Shown: piece after piece, positions 34,575 to 44,799 of the stretch
Position numbering within the stretch: position 1 is the stretch's first letter
Layout: each line of letters starts with the position of its first letter
Assembly (NCBI RefSeq): GCF_039535785.1
Contig: NZ_BAAAXV010000012.1
Location: 496,001 to 560,000 of the forward strand
Direction of reading: 5' to 3'
From: Nonomuraea helvata
Lineage (GTDB): Bacteria > Actinomycetota > Actinomycetes > Streptosporangiales > Streptosporangiaceae
DNA: 64,000 bases
The notes under the pieces: generated by a model
The model's input: the letters and a program-made list of their open reading frames with translations, nothing else
Database searches by the model: none
What the model was told of the DNA's origin: nothing
Translations under genes and position numbers: made by a program

Positions 34575-37289
34575 TCAGGTGAAGAGGAAGGTCGCGAGGC
34601 GGACGTCGCCCCGCAGCGTGATCCGCAGGTCGTGGACGCCCGCCAGGGGTGAGCCCAGGTCGCCTGCGACGCTCACCCAGGCGTACCGGCCCCCGGTCGG
34701 CGGGAGCGGGATCTCCGCCAGCAGCACCTCGCCGGCCCAGACCTCCAGCCGCCCCTCGCCCAGGGCGGCGACCTCGGTTTCGACCCGGACCGCGCCCGTC
34801 AGATCGCAGGAGCGGAACAGCAGCGTCGCGGGATGGTCGTGGCGTGCGGGCGCGACCGCGTCTCCGGTGGTACGGTCGGCGTCGACCACGGTGATGCCCG
34901 TGTAGTCGTCGAAGTCCGCGGCCAAGGTGCGCCGGTCGACGACAGCGCGGGGCCCGGGGACGGAACCGTCCACGGCGATCGTCGTCCCGAGAACCAGCTC
35001 ACCGGCGGAGCGGCCCACCAGCACTTCGTAGTCGCCGGGGTCCACGGCGAAATCGCCGGTGGCCACGTCCCAATGAGCCAGGTGCTCGGCTGACAGCCGG
35101 AAGATGAGTTCGCGGCTCTCGCCGGGAGACAGCGAGACCTTGCGGAAGTCGGCGAGCCGCAGCCGGGGCGCTTCGTAGCGGGCGTTCAACGCGCGGACGT
35201 AGAGCTGCGCCACTTCCGATCCCGGCCTGCTCCCGGTGTTCGTCAGCCTCACCGAGACCTCCTCGGAGGAGACCCGCAGGTCGCTGTAGGCGAACTCGGT
35301 GTAGGAGAGCCCGTGGCCGAAGGGATACAGCGGGTCGGCCCGGTGGTACTGGTAGGTCCAGCCCGCCTTGATGATGTCGTAGTCCAGGGGATCGGGAAGC
35401 TCGCCTCGGTACCACGTCTGCGGCAGCCGCCCGCCCGGGTCGGCCGCGCCGAGCAGCACGGCGGCCAGCGCCCTGCCGGTCTCCTGCCCGCCGTGGGAGG
35501 TCCACACCACGGCGGGCAGGTGCTCATCGGCCCAGTCCAGGGCGTAGGGGTAGCTGCTCATGACCACGAGCGCGGTCTCGGGGCGGACCTCGGCGACCGC
35601 GCGCAGCAGAGCCTCCTGCCCCTCGGGCAGCGCGAGGTCCCGGCGGTCCTCGGTCTCGCGGCCGTTGATCAGCGGGTGATTGCCCAGCACCACGACGGCC
35701 ACGTCGGCGGCAACGGCGGCGGCGCGGGCCTCGGCCGTACCGTCGTGGAGCAGTTCGCGCTCGTAGCACTCGGCGTCGGCGGCGGATGAGGCGGTGAAGC
35801 GGCCGTCGGCCGCGGCGTAGCGGCCGGTGCGAACGTTGCGGAGCAGCACGCCGCCTGGAGCGGGTTCGAGGTGGAAGGTCTCGTTGACGAACCAGGTCTT
35901 GATCACCTCCCGGTCGGCGGCCAGGGAGCCGTCCTCCTGGAGGCTGTAGTAGCGGCCGGTGTCGGGATTGCGCAACGTCAGCATCCCGGCGCCCCAGTCG
36001 GTGACATCGGCGACCAGCTCGGCACCCGAGCGCGAGCGCAGCGCGATCCGGTCGCAGCCCTCCACGCGGACGACCTCGCCGAGCGCCTCCTCCAGCGCGT
36101 CGGCGACGCTGATCTGGTACGGCATGGTGCCGCTGTACCAGTCCTCGAACAGGGTGTCCCCCAGCGGCCCGATGACGGCCACGCGAGGGGTGCCGGCCAA
36201 GGGCAGCAGGCCGTCGTTCTTGAGCAGCACCACCGACTCGGTCGCGGCGCGCAGGGCCAGAGCCCGGTGCTCGGCGCAGTCGATCACCTCGGGGCCGATG
36301 TCCGCATACGGGTCGAGATCGGGGTCGAACTCCCCGAGCCGGAACCGCAGCGAAAGTTGCCGCCGCACGGCGCGGTCGATGTCGTCCTCGTCGATCAGCC
36401 CGCGTTCCAGTGCCTCCCGCAGCCGTCCGATCACCACCTCGCTCTCCTCGCCGTGGTCGGTGAAGCTGTCGATGCCGGCCTTGAGCGCGGCGGCGTGGGA
36501 TTCGGCGTGGTCGTCGAAGTAGTGCTCCAGCTCGACCAGGTTGGAGGGTGCCTCGGCGTCGCTGACCACGAAGAGGTCCGGGTTCAGGCGCCGCAGCTCG
36601 GTCTCTATGAGCGGGCTGACGTGGCAGGGACGGCCGTTGACCAGGTTGTAGGCGGCCATCACGCCGGTGGCCAGGCCCCCGGCGACGATCGGCAGGAATG
36701 CCGCCAGGTCGTATTCCCGCAGCACCCGGGGGCGCAGGCCGGAGGAGGTGACGCACCGGTCGTCCTCGTTGTTGTAGGCCAGGAAGTGCTTGAGCACCGG
36801 TGCGGCGCGCAGGTAGGACGGGTGGTCACCGACCAGTCCCCGGCAGTAGGCAGCACCGAGCCGCGCGGTGTGCATCGGGTCCTCGGAGTAGCCCTCCTCG
36901 TTGCGTCCCCAGCGCGGGTCGCGCAGCAGGTTCACCACGGGCGCCCACGCCTGCAGACTGTTGGCGCCGGAACCGATCGCGGGCGGGCGGTGCCGGTGGA
37001 AGGCGCGCAGCTCGACGGATACGGCCTCGGCGACCAGCCGTACCAGATCTTCATCCCATGTCGTCCCCAGGCCCACTGCCTGCGGGAACACTGTCGCCAC
37101 GCCCAGCCATCCCACGCCGTGCAGGGTTTCGGTGCCGGTGCGGAAGGGGGCCACGCCCAGACGTGGTATGGCGGGCGCGTATTGATGCAGCATCGCGATT
37201 CTTTCGTCGAGCGTTAACCGCCCGAGTAGGTCGTCGACGCGCATGTCCATCGGCAGCATCGGATCGTTGAAAGGAAAGGTATCGCTCAC
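34575..37289 (-). CDS. GH3 beta-glucosidase/beta-xylosidase
   Basis: A 904-residue three-domain GH3 enzyme. The N-terminal barrel has GTETLHGVGWLGVATVFPQA, NLLRDPRWGRNEEGYSEDP, KHFLAYNN and the nucleophile region LFVVSDAEAPSN. The second domain includes VAVIGPLGDTLFEDWYSG; between them is an insert with beta-trefoil-like repeats (MLTLRNPDTGRYYSLQEDG). The fibronectin-like domain ends LTNTGSRPGSEVAQLYVRA, followed by a CBM6-like tail. No signal peptide, so it cleaves imported oligosaccharides. It starts the minus-strand run GH3-GH74-GH29. Confidence 0.9.
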   Translation of the reverse strand: MSDTFPFNDPMLPMDMRVDDLLGRLTLDERIAMLHQYAPAIPRLGVAPFRTGTETLHGVGWLGVATVFPQAVGLGTTWDEDLVRLVAEAVSVELRAFHRHRPPAIGSGANSLQAWAPVVNLLRDPRWGRNEEGYSEDPMHTARLGAAYCRGLVGDHPSYLRAAPVLKHFLAYNNEDDRCVTSSGLRPRVLREYDLAAFLPIVAGGLATGVMAAYNLVNGRPCHVSPLIETELRRLNPDLFVVSDAEAPSNLVELEHYFDDHAESHAAALKAGIDSFTDHGEESEVVIGRLREALERGLIDEDDIDRAVRRQLSLRFRLGEFDPDLDPYADIGPEVIDCAEHRALALRAATESVVLLKNDGLLPLAGTPRVAVIGPLGDTLFEDWYSGTMPYQISVADALEEALGEVVRVEGCDRIALRSRSGAELVADVTDWGAGMLTLRNPDTGRYYSLQEDGSLAADREVIKTWFVNETFHLEPAPGGVLLRNVRTGRYAAADGRFTASSAADAECYERELLHDGTAEARAAAVAADVAVVVLGNHPLINGRETEDRRDLALPEGQEALLRAVAEVRPETALVVMSSYPYALDWADEHLPAVVWTSHGGQETGRALAAVLLGAADPGGRLPQTWYRGELPDPLDYDIIKAGWTYQYHRADPLYPFGHGLSYTEFAYSDLRVSSEEVSVRLTNTGSRPGSEVAQLYVRALNARYEAPRLRLADFRKVSLSPGESRELIFRLSAEHLAHWDVATGDFAVDPGDYEVLVGRSAGELVLGTTIAVDGSVPGPRAVVDRRTLAADFDDYTGITVVDADRTTGDAVAPARHDHPATLLFRSCDLTGAVRVETEVAALGEGRLEVWAGEVLLAEIPLPPTGGRYAWVSVAGDLGSPLAGVHDLRITLRGDVRLATFLFT

Positions 37290-37356
37290 AGGGAAAGCTC
37301 ACCAGGCAGGAAGGTAAAAGAGATCGAAGCGCATCGACGCTGACACATCCGCAAAA

Positions 37357-37453
37357 CAATGTCAACGCTAACAAGATGGAAAGTTTCTCTTAACGCTTTC
37401 CCTTGCGTCTTCCGAAACAGGTCATTAGTCTCACGGCAACATTGAAGCGCTTC
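37357..37453. promoter_or_regulatory. LacI-type operator candidates between GH3 and the ABC importer
   Basis: A perfect palindrome GAAGCGCTTC (37444-37453) lies 16 bp before the binding-protein start. TAACGCTT (37391-37398) and CAACGCTAAC (about 37362-37371) lie between it and the divergent GH3 gene. AAGCGCTT-type cores are typical of LacI-family repressors, two of which are encoded in this locus. Confidence 0.55.
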
Positions 37454-37468
37454 GAAGGGCAACCTTCC

Positions 37469-38970
37469 ATGTTGAACCGCAGAGGCTTCCTCGGCGCAGC
37501 CGCGATCACTCCCCTGCTCGTCGCTTGCAGCAGCAACACTCCCCAGTCGGCGCAGAAGGTCGGCACGAACTCCAAGGCCGGGCTCAAGGCCGCGCTCCCC
37601 GCCTACGTGCCGAGCACCGCCGTCAAGCCGGACATCCCCTCACTCACCGGCTCCGGCGGAGGCGTCACCGACCCGGGCTTCCTGAGCTACCCGGCCGACC
37701 CGGTCGCCACCGTCACCGGCGTTCCGGGCAAGGGCGGCAGCTACACCGCGATCACCCCACTCTGGGGCACGGTTCCGCCCGCGAACAACTCCTTCTACCA
37801 GGCCATGAACAAGGCCCTGGGCGCCAACCTCACCATGAAGCCCGCCGACGGCAACAACTACAACACCATCGTCCCGCCGATGGCGGCGGCCAAGAAGCTG
37901 CCCGACTGGATCCAACTCCCCATCTGGTGGAACACCCCCTTCGGCACCGACCGGCTGGTCGGCACCCAGCTCGCCGACCTGACCCCCTACCTGGCCGGTG
38001 ACAAGGTCAAGAAGTATCCCAATCCGTGGCCGACTACATGAACCTGGGCAAGGAGCTGACCGACGCCAAGCGTGGCGTGTGGGCCTTCGGCGACGTCTGG
38101 ACCTACCTCGCCTTCTCCTGGGACCTGCCGCCCAACTGGAAGGTCGAGGGCGGCAAGCTGCTGCACAAGTACGAGCTGCCGCAGCTGCTGGAGGCGCTCG
38201 AATGGCACTACCAGCTGGCCAAGTCGGGCTACGTGCACCCGGACGCGCTGGCCGGCCAGAACGCCAACAGCAACGCCCGCTTCTACTCGGGCAAGGAGCT
38301 GATCCAGGGCGGCGGCACCGGCGGCTGGAACCTGGCCGACTACCAGTCGGGAGTCGCGGCCCAGAAGAACTACCGGCGTGGCGCGTTCAACTACATCTCC
38401 CACGACGGTCAGAGCCCTCCGCGGATGTTCATGGACGCCGCGGCCCGCATCGTGAGCTATCTCAACATCAAGCTGACGCCGCAGCAGATCGAGGAGTGTC
38501 TGGCGATCGCCAACTACCTGGCGGCGCCGTACGGCTCGGCGGAGTACAAGCTGATCACCTTCGGGGTGGAGGGCGTTCACTACACGATGAAGGACGGGGT
38601 GCCGACGGCCACGGAGGACGGCAAGAAGTTCGTCCAGGCGGCGACCTTCCCTTTCCTCGCGGGACCCGCCGGGGTGATCAGCAACCTCGGAGCCGACCAG
38701 GTCACCAAGGACTACGCCGCCTGGCAGGCCGCCAATGTCAACGCTCTCTACAAGCCGGCGTTCTGGAGCATGAACATCAGCATGCCGCAGCAGATCGCCC
38801 TGCTGAACACCTCACAGGCCATCGACGACGCCATCGTCAGCTGCGTCCGCGGCAAGAAGACAGTCGCCGAGGTCAAGTCGGTCATCGACTCCTGGAAGAA
38901 GAGCGGACTCGACCGGCTCAAGGGGTGGATGACCGAGAACGTGCTCAACAAGTACGGCACGGGCCAGTGA
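37469..38970 (+). pseudogene. Sugar ABC transporter substrate-binding lipoprotein, internally deleted
   Basis: The gene is in two frames. The first part (37469-38041) begins MLNRRGFLGAAAITPLLVAC, a twin-arginine-like lipoprotein signal, and runs to LAGDKVKKYPN before ending in PWPTT. The second (from about 38026 to 38970) resumes with NLGKELTDAKRGVWAFGDVW and continues to the end, NKYGTGQ. Family members (LplA/YtcQ type, about 550 residues) have more residues between these segments, so a short deletion with a frame change has occurred near 38030. The permeases downstream are intact. Confidence 0.8.
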
Positions 38971-39866
38971 AAGAGAGGCTTCTCCGCGACCGATCATTGC
39001 TGATCATGGTCGTGCCGGCGGTCGTCCTGCTTCTGATCTTCAACTACGTCCCGATGGTCGGCGTCATCACCGCCTTCCAGTACTACGACCCGCTGATCGG
39101 GATCTGGGACAGCGACTGGGCAGGCCTCGACCAGTTCCAGCAGCTCTTCGCCGACTCGCGCTTCTGGGACGCGCTGGCGAACACGCTCTATCTGAGCTTC
39201 GTCCAGCTCATCCTGTTCTTCCCGATCCCGATCGCGCTGGCGATGCTGCTCAACTCGGTGCTCAGCGAGCGGGTGCGCAACTTCGTCCAGTCCGTGGTCT
39301 ACCTGCCGCATTTCTTCTCGTGGGTGCTGGTCATCACGATCTTCCAGCAGATGCTGGGCGGCGCGGGCGCGCTCAACCAGTTCCTGCGCTCGCACAACCT
39401 CGGTACCTGGGACGTGATGACCAATCCGGACACCTTCGCGCTCCTGGTCACCTTCCAGGGCGTGTGGAAGGAGGCGGGCTGGGGGATCATCGTCTTCCTG
39501 GCCGCGCTGGCCGCCATCAACCCCGGCCTGTACGAGGCGGCGGCCGCCGACGGCGCCGGACCCTTCCGGCGGATGTGGCACATCACCCTGCCGGGCCTGC
39601 GCGGGGTGATCGTGCTGATGCTGGTGCTTCGCCTGGGCGGAGCGCTGTCCGTCGGCTTCGAGCAGTTCCTCATCCAGCGTGAGGCGGTCGGCCACGACGC
39701 CGCCGAGGTGCTCGACACGTACGCCTTCTACTACGGCATCGCCACGACGAACTACAGCTTCGGCGCGGCGGCGGGGCTCTTCAAGAGCGTGATCTCGCTC
39801 CTGCTCATCTGGGGCGCCAACAAGCTGGCGCACTCCTTCGGCGAGGACGGGTTGTACCGGAAATGA
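38967..39866 (+). CDS. Sugar ABC transporter permease (LplB/UgpA type)
   Basis: A 299-residue inner-membrane protein with six predicted transmembrane segments, starting at a GTG that overlaps the binding-protein stop. The EAA loop that docks the ATPase reads LYEAAAADGAGPFRRMWHIT. It pairs with the next gene to form the channel for a complex sugar. No ATPase gene is present, as is common in actinomycetes where one MsiK-type ATPase serves several importers. Confidence 0.88.
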   Translation: MKERLLRDRSLLIMVVPAVVLLLIFNYVPMVGVITAFQYYDPLIGIWDSDWAGLDQFQQLFADSRFWDALANTLYLSFVQLILFFPIPIALAMLLNSVLSERVRNFVQSVVYLPHFFSWVLVITIFQQMLGGAGALNQFLRSHNLGTWDVMTNPDTFALLVTFQGVWKEAGWGIIVFLAALAAINPGLYEAAAADGAGPFRRMWHITLPGLRGVIVLMLVLRLGGALSVGFEQFLIQREAVGHDAAEVLDTYAFYYGIATTNYSFGAAAGLFKSVISLLLIWGANKLAHSFGEDGLYRK

Positions 39867-40762
39867 CGCAACGACCAAGTTGGCAGGAGCCGCCGGCCCC
39901 GGCCGGCCAGTCGGCCAAGGGCCTCACCCTCGGCGGGGTGCTGCTCATGGTGCTGGTCCCGCTCTGGATCGTCGTGCTGACCAGCCTGTCGACCAAAGGC
40001 GCCATCAACCGGGCCGGCGGCCTGGTGATCTGGCCCGACGGTCTCACCTTCGAGGCGTACGAGGAGATGCTGACCGACTCCACTGTCCGCACCGCCCTCC
40101 TGGTGAGCTTCGGCATCACTATTGTCGGCACGGCGATCTCGATGGTGGTCTCGATCCTGTGCGCCTACGGCCTGTCGCGGTCAAACTCGTTCGGGCACCG
40201 GTTCATCCTGGTGCTGCTGATCATCACGATGTTCGTCAGCGGCGGCCTCATCCCGACCTTCCTGGTGGTGACCGGGCTGGGCGGCTACGGGCAGTGGTGG
40301 GCGCTGATCCTGCCCGGCGCGGTCTCGGTCTTCAACATCCTGATCCTGCGTTCCTTCTACTCGAGCACCGCGGCCGAGCTGATCGACGCGGCCCGGATCG
40401 ACGGCGGCAGCGAGTGGCGGATCCTCTGGTCGATCGTCCTGCCCACCTCGCGGGCGGTGACCGCGGTGATCTCCCTGTTCTACGCAGTCGGCTACTGGAA
40501 CTCCTTCTTCAACGTCATGCTCTACATGCCGACCGAAAGTGAGAAGTGGCCGCTGCAGTACGTGCTGCTGACCTACGTCAACCGCGGCGTCGGCATGCCC
40601 GGCTCGGTCAACTCCGGCTTCGGCATGGAGCACGCGCAGACCGCCCCGCTTTCGCTGCAGATGGCCGTGGTGGTCCTGACCCTGGTGCCGCTCGTGATCG
40701 TCTACCCCTTCGTGCAGAAGCACTTCCGCACCGGCGTCCTGACCGGCGCCATCAAGGGCTGA
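39863..40762 (+). CDS. Sugar ABC transporter permease (LplC/UgpE type)
   Basis: A 299-residue six-helix permease starting with an ATGA overlap to its partner. The EAA loop is ELIDAARIDGGSEWRILWSI. The N-terminal 20 residues are Pro-rich and cytoplasmic. Together with the previous gene it belongs to the CUT1 family importing oligosaccharides. It ends 4 bp before the LacI gene. Confidence 0.88.
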   Translation: MTQRPSWQEPPAPAGQSAKGLTLGGVLLMVLVPLWIVVLTSLSTKGAINRAGGLVIWPDGLTFEAYEEMLTDSTVRTALLVSFGITIVGTAISMVVSILCAYGLSRSNSFGHRFILVLLIITMFVSGGLIPTFLVVTGLGGYGQWWALILPGAVSVFNILILRSFYSSTAAELIDAARIDGGSEWRILWSIVLPTSRAVTAVISLFYAVGYWNSFFNVMLYMPTESEKWPLQYVLLTYVNRGVGMPGSVNSGFGMEHAQTAPLSLQMAVVVLTLVPLVIVYPFVQKHFRTGVLTGAIKG

Positions 40763-40766
40763 ACCA

Positions 40767-41804
40767 ATGGTGACCATCGCCGATGTGGCCAAGGCGGCGG
40801 GCGTCTCCCCGAGCACGGTCAGCTATGCGCTCAGCGGTAAGCGCCGGGTCTCCGCCGAGATCCGGCGGCGCGTCGAGCGTTCCGTGCGCGAGCTCGGGTA
40901 TCACCCGAACGCGGGTGCCCGGGCACTGGCGGGCAAGCGCTCGCACATCATGGCCCTGGCAGTGCCGCTCCGCACCGACGTGTACGTGCCGATCATGCTG
41001 GAGATAGCCACCTCCGTCACCGTGGCCGCCCGCAAGCATGGCTACGACGTCCTGCTGATCACCAACGACGAGGGCCCCGACGGTATCCGCCGCCTCGCGA
41101 CGAGCGGCCTGGCCGACGGCGTCATCCTCATGGACGTCGAGCTGGATGACAAGCGCATCCCGACGCTGGGAGACCTGCGGACCCAGGCGGCGCTCATCGG
41201 CCTGCCCGACGACCCCCGAGGGCTGTCCTGCGTCGACCACGACTTCTCCGCCGCCGGCGCGCTGTGCGCCGATCATCTGGCCGACCTGGGCCACCGTGAC
41301 GTCGCCTTCATCGGTTACGGCTCAGGTATCTACCGGCGGCACGCGGGATACGCCGAGCGCACCCTCGCAGGGTTCCGCGCGCGTGCGAAGGAGCGCGGTC
41401 TGCGTTTCCTGCACCGTACTTGCGAGGGAACCTATGAGGGCACCGCAGGTACGCTCGGCCGCATCCTGTCCGATAGGCCTCACACGACCGGCTTCGTAGT
41501 GCAGAACGAGGGAGCCATCGGGCCGCTGATCAGCCTCCTGCGCACCAGCGGGCGCACCGTTCCCGAGGACGCGTCGGTGATCGCCCTGTGCCCCGAGCAC
41601 CTGGCTGAGCAGCAGGCACCGGCCCTCACAGCGGTGACCGGCCCGGCGAAGGAGCTCGGCCGGATCGCTGTCGAGCAGGTCGTGTCCCGGATCACCACGT
41701 CCATGCGCGGCGAGCAGCCCACGGACGAACTGGTGCTGCTCGCCCCCGCCCTGACCATCCGGGAGAGCACCGGCCCGGCCCCGCAGCAGAGCCGTCCCCG
41801 GTGA
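40767..41804 (+). CDS. LacI-family transcriptional regulator
   Basis: A 345-residue repressor. The N-terminal HTH and hinge are classic: TIADVAKAAGVSPSTVSYAL, SGKRRVSAEIRRRVERSVRE and the hinge AGARALAGKRSHIMAL. The rest is the periplasmic-binding-like sensor domain (VDHDFSAAGALCADHLADLG). It sits in the importer operon between permeases and GH42, so it most likely senses an imported sugar and represses this locus. GAAGCGCTTC-like sites upstream of the importer are candidate targets. Confidence 0.9.
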   Translation: MVTIADVAKAAGVSPSTVSYALSGKRRVSAEIRRRVERSVRELGYHPNAGARALAGKRSHIMALAVPLRTDVYVPIMLEIATSVTVAARKHGYDVLLITNDEGPDGIRRLATSGLADGVILMDVELDDKRIPTLGDLRTQAALIGLPDDPRGLSCVDHDFSAAGALCADHLADLGHRDVAFIGYGSGIYRRHAGYAERTLAGFRARAKERGLRFLHRTCEGTYEGTAGTLGRILSDRPHTTGFVVQNEGAIGPLISLLRTSGRTVPEDASVIALCPEHLAEQQAPALTAVTGPAKELGRIAVEQVVSRITTSMRGEQPTDELVLLAPALTIRESTGPAPQQSRPR

Positions 41805-41900
41805 GCTCATCCCAGCCGCCTCAGACCCGAGGAACCAGGAGCACTCTATGTCCCCGCACTTCCGCGACGGAGCCCGGCTTCCGATCCGAAAGGATCAGGC

Positions 41901-43883
41901 ATGACGACCCGCCACCTGATCGACCGGCTCGGCGGCCTCGCCTTCGGCGGCGACTACAACCCCGAGCAGTGGGACGAACCGGTCTGGAAGGAAGACGACA
42001 CGCTGATGCGCCGCGCCAGGGTCAACCTGGCCACCGTGGGCGTCTTCTCCTGGGCTCTGCTGGAGCCGGAGGAGGGCCGTTACGACTTCGCCTGGCTCGA
42101 CGCCCATCTCGACCGGCTCCACGCCAACGGCGTGGCCGTGGACCTGGCCACCCCCACCGCCTCCCCGCCACCGTGGTTCACCCTGGCCCACCCGGACGCC
42201 CTGCCGGTCGCACCGGACGGCACCCGGCTCACCCACGGCAGCCGCGACACCTACTGTCTGGCCGCCCCTGCCTACCGCAACGCTGCGGTGCGCATCGCCA
42301 CGGCCCTCGCCGAGCGCTACGGCGACCACCCGGCGGTCGCGATGTGGCACGTGCACAACGAGTACACCACGCTCTGCTGGTGCGACCACACCGCCGTCGC
42401 CTTCCGGGACTGGTTGCGTGCCCGCCACGACTCACTTGAGGCGCTCAACGAGGCGTGGGGCACGACCTTCTGGAGCCAGCGCTACAGCGCCTGGGAGCAG
42501 GTGCTGCCTCCGCGGGTCACCCAGTGGCACCGCAATCCCGGCCAAGCCCTGGACTTCCGGCGCTTCTGGTCCGACACGGTCCTCGCCGCGTACCGGGAAC
42601 AGCGCGACGCGATCCGCGCTCGCAGCGGCCGACCGGTGACGACCAACATGATGCTCCCGGGCTATCAGAACCTTGACCTTTGGGCCTTGGGCCGGGAGGT
42701 CGACCTGGTCACCATCGACCACTACCCGAGCGCGCCGGGTCTGGACGCCGCCGCGGACACCGCCTTCGGCGCCGACCGCGCCCGCTCCTTCGCGGGCGGC
42801 CGTCCCTGGCTGCTGATGGAGCAGGGCACCAGCACCGTCTACGACGGCGACCGCATTCTGGGCAAGGAGCCGGGCGAGATCCTGCGTCACACGCTCGGCC
42901 ACATCGCCCGCGGCTCGGAGGGCGCACTGTTCTTCCAGTGGCGGCAGTCCCGTGCCGGGGCCGAGCAGTGGCATTCGGCGATGCTCCCCCACGCAGGCGC
43001 GGACAGCAGGATCTTCCGTGAGGTCCAGGCGGCCGGAGAGGCCGTCGCACGTCTTGGCGAGCTCGCGGGGTCGGTGGTCACCGCGCAGGTGGCCGTGCTG
43101 CACGACTCGGACGCCTGGTGGGCGCTGGAGGCCGACGGCCTGCCGTCGGCGGACCTCGACTATCACGCGACCCTGCGCCGCGCCCACCGGGCACTGTGGG
43201 ACGCCGGCGCCACGGTCGACTTCGCCCACCCCGAACACGACCTCAGCCGTTACCGGCTCGTCGTCGCTCCAGCCCTGTTCCTGCTCACCGACGCCGGTGC
43301 CGCGAACCTGCGCCGCTACGTCGCAGACGGCGGGACGCTGCTCGTCCAATACTGCAACGGGTTCGTCGACGACCGCCTCCATGCCCGCCTCGGCGGCTAC
43401 CCCGCCATGCCGCTGCGCGAAGCGCTGGGCATTCGCGTCGAGGAACACCGGCCGCTACGGCGGGACGAGCGGATCGTCCTGTCGGACGGCACACACGGCA
43501 CCATCTGGAGCGAGTCCCTGCGCACTGAAGGCGCCGAGGCGTTGGTCACCTACACCCACGGCATGCTCGCAGGGAAGCCCGCGCTGACGCGCCATCACTT
43601 CGGCGCGGGCCGGGGATGGTACCTCTCGACGCGTCTCGACGATCCGCCGTACGCCGTGCTGATCGGCGGACTTCTCGACGAGACCGGGGTCAACCCCGAA
43701 CTTCCCGGCCTCGAATCCGTCACCCGGCACGCTCCGGACGGCACCCGGTGGCAGTTCGTCCTGAACCACGACGCCTACGCCGTCAGCCTGCCCGAGCCCG
43801 CCCACGACCTGCTGACGGGCGCTCCCGTGGACGAGCTGCCACCAGGCGGCTGCGCCGTACTGAAGCATGGGAAGAGCCAGTGA
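41901..43883 (+). CDS. GH42 beta-galactosidase
   Basis: A 660-residue intracellular enzyme with AAAGGA 7-8 nt before the ATG. GH42 marks are FGGDYNPEQWDEPVWKEDD, the acid/base Glu in AVAMWHVHNEYTTLCWCD and the nucleophile Glu in RPWLLMEQGTSTVYDGD, followed by the trimerisation domain and C-terminal beta domain. It removes beta-linked galactose from short oligosaccharides. It overlaps the GH36-like gene by GTGA. Confidence 0.92.
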   Translation: MTTRHLIDRLGGLAFGGDYNPEQWDEPVWKEDDTLMRRARVNLATVGVFSWALLEPEEGRYDFAWLDAHLDRLHANGVAVDLATPTASPPPWFTLAHPDALPVAPDGTRLTHGSRDTYCLAAPAYRNAAVRIATALAERYGDHPAVAMWHVHNEYTTLCWCDHTAVAFRDWLRARHDSLEALNEAWGTTFWSQRYSAWEQVLPPRVTQWHRNPGQALDFRRFWSDTVLAAYREQRDAIRARSGRPVTTNMMLPGYQNLDLWALGREVDLVTIDHYPSAPGLDAAADTAFGADRARSFAGGRPWLLMEQGTSTVYDGDRILGKEPGEILRHTLGHIARGSEGALFFQWRQSRAGAEQWHSAMLPHAGADSRIFREVQAAGEAVARLGELAGSVVTAQVAVLHDSDAWWALEADGLPSADLDYHATLRRAHRALWDAGATVDFAHPEHDLSRYRLVVAPALFLLTDAGAANLRRYVADGGTLLVQYCNGFVDDRLHARLGGYPAMPLREALGIRVEEHRPLRRDERIVLSDGTHGTIWSESLRTEGAEALVTYTHGMLAGKPALTRHHFGAGRGWYLSTRLDDPPYAVLIGGLLDETGVNPELPGLESVTRHAPDGTRWQFVLNHDAYAVSLPEPAHDLLTGAPVDELPPGGCAVLKHGKSQ

Positions 43884-44785
43884 CCAGCATCACTTGGGGC
43901 CATGACGCCCTACGACTCGAGATCAGTGACGCTCGCCTGACCTACGTCGGCCCGCCCGGCGGCGAGCGCCACCGAGCGACGCTGCCCCTGCTGGAGGTGA
44001 TCGCGACCGGGCACGGCCACCACTGGTCCAGCCACCGGCTCATCGACACCGCCATCGGCGCGCGGATGCGCTACCGGCGGCACCACGCCACCGACGACGT
44101 GCTCACCGTCGAGCTGCACGACCCGGAGAGCGGTCTTGCCGCAGAGGTGATCTACCGGTCGCCGGACAGTCTGCCTGTGCTTCGCAGCGAGGCGATCCTT
44201 CGGAACGAAGGCGAGCACACGCTGATCCTGGAGTCAGTCACCTCGCTCGTGGTCGGTGGTCTCGCCGTGGACTCCACGGACCTGCTGTGGGCCGACAACG
44301 ACTGGCTCGCCGAATACCGGTGGCAACGCAGGCCGCTGCGCCTCACCTCGCAGGGCGCCGTCTGGGCCTATCCGCAGCCCGAGGACTCGCTGGATGAGGT
44401 GGCCTTCACCATGATCAGCGCGCTCCTCGGCCGGATCCACCTGTCCGGCCGCCTCGCGGACCTCGATCCCGACGCCCGCGCCCTCGTCCACGAGGCCGTC
44501 GCCGTCTACAAGGCCATCCGGGCCGACCTGCCGCAGGGCGTACCCTCCTGGCCACTCGGCCTCCCCGGCTGGGACGACCCGTGGGTCGCGCTCGCCATGC
44601 AGGCCCCGACGGCCACCTATCTCGCCGTCTGGCGGCGTGGGGCCGAAGCCACCCTCCGCCTGCCGTACCCGCACCGCGCGGAACTGCTCTATCCCTCCAG
44701 CAGCAAGGCGGTGATCGGGCAGGGTCCGCAGCTCACCGTGACCCTGCCCACCGCTCCGTCAGCAGTGCTGCTCCGCCTCCTATGA
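43880..44785 (+). pseudogene. GH36 alpha-galactosidase lacking its catalytic domain (in-frame deletion)
   Basis: A 301-residue open frame. Residues 1-155 match the N-terminal beta-sandwich of GH36 (DDVLTVELHDPESGLAAEVI, TDLLWADNDWLAEYRWQRR). Residues from about 158 match the C-terminal end (AYPQPEDSLDEVAFTMISAL, LPQGVPSWPLGLPGWDDPW). The whole (beta/alpha)8 barrel with both catalytic Asp residues, roughly 350-400 residues, is missing at a junction near nucleotide 44345. The frame is preserved, so a protein may be made, but it should not hydrolyse galactosides. It is coupled to genes on both sides. Confidence 0.82.
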
Positions 44786-44799
44786 AAGGACCGCACGGG

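Noticed and set aside
35871-37217. A 448-residue plus-strand ORF opposite GH3
   Set aside because: Gly/Val-rich antisense shadow; the GH3 motifs are on the minus strand.
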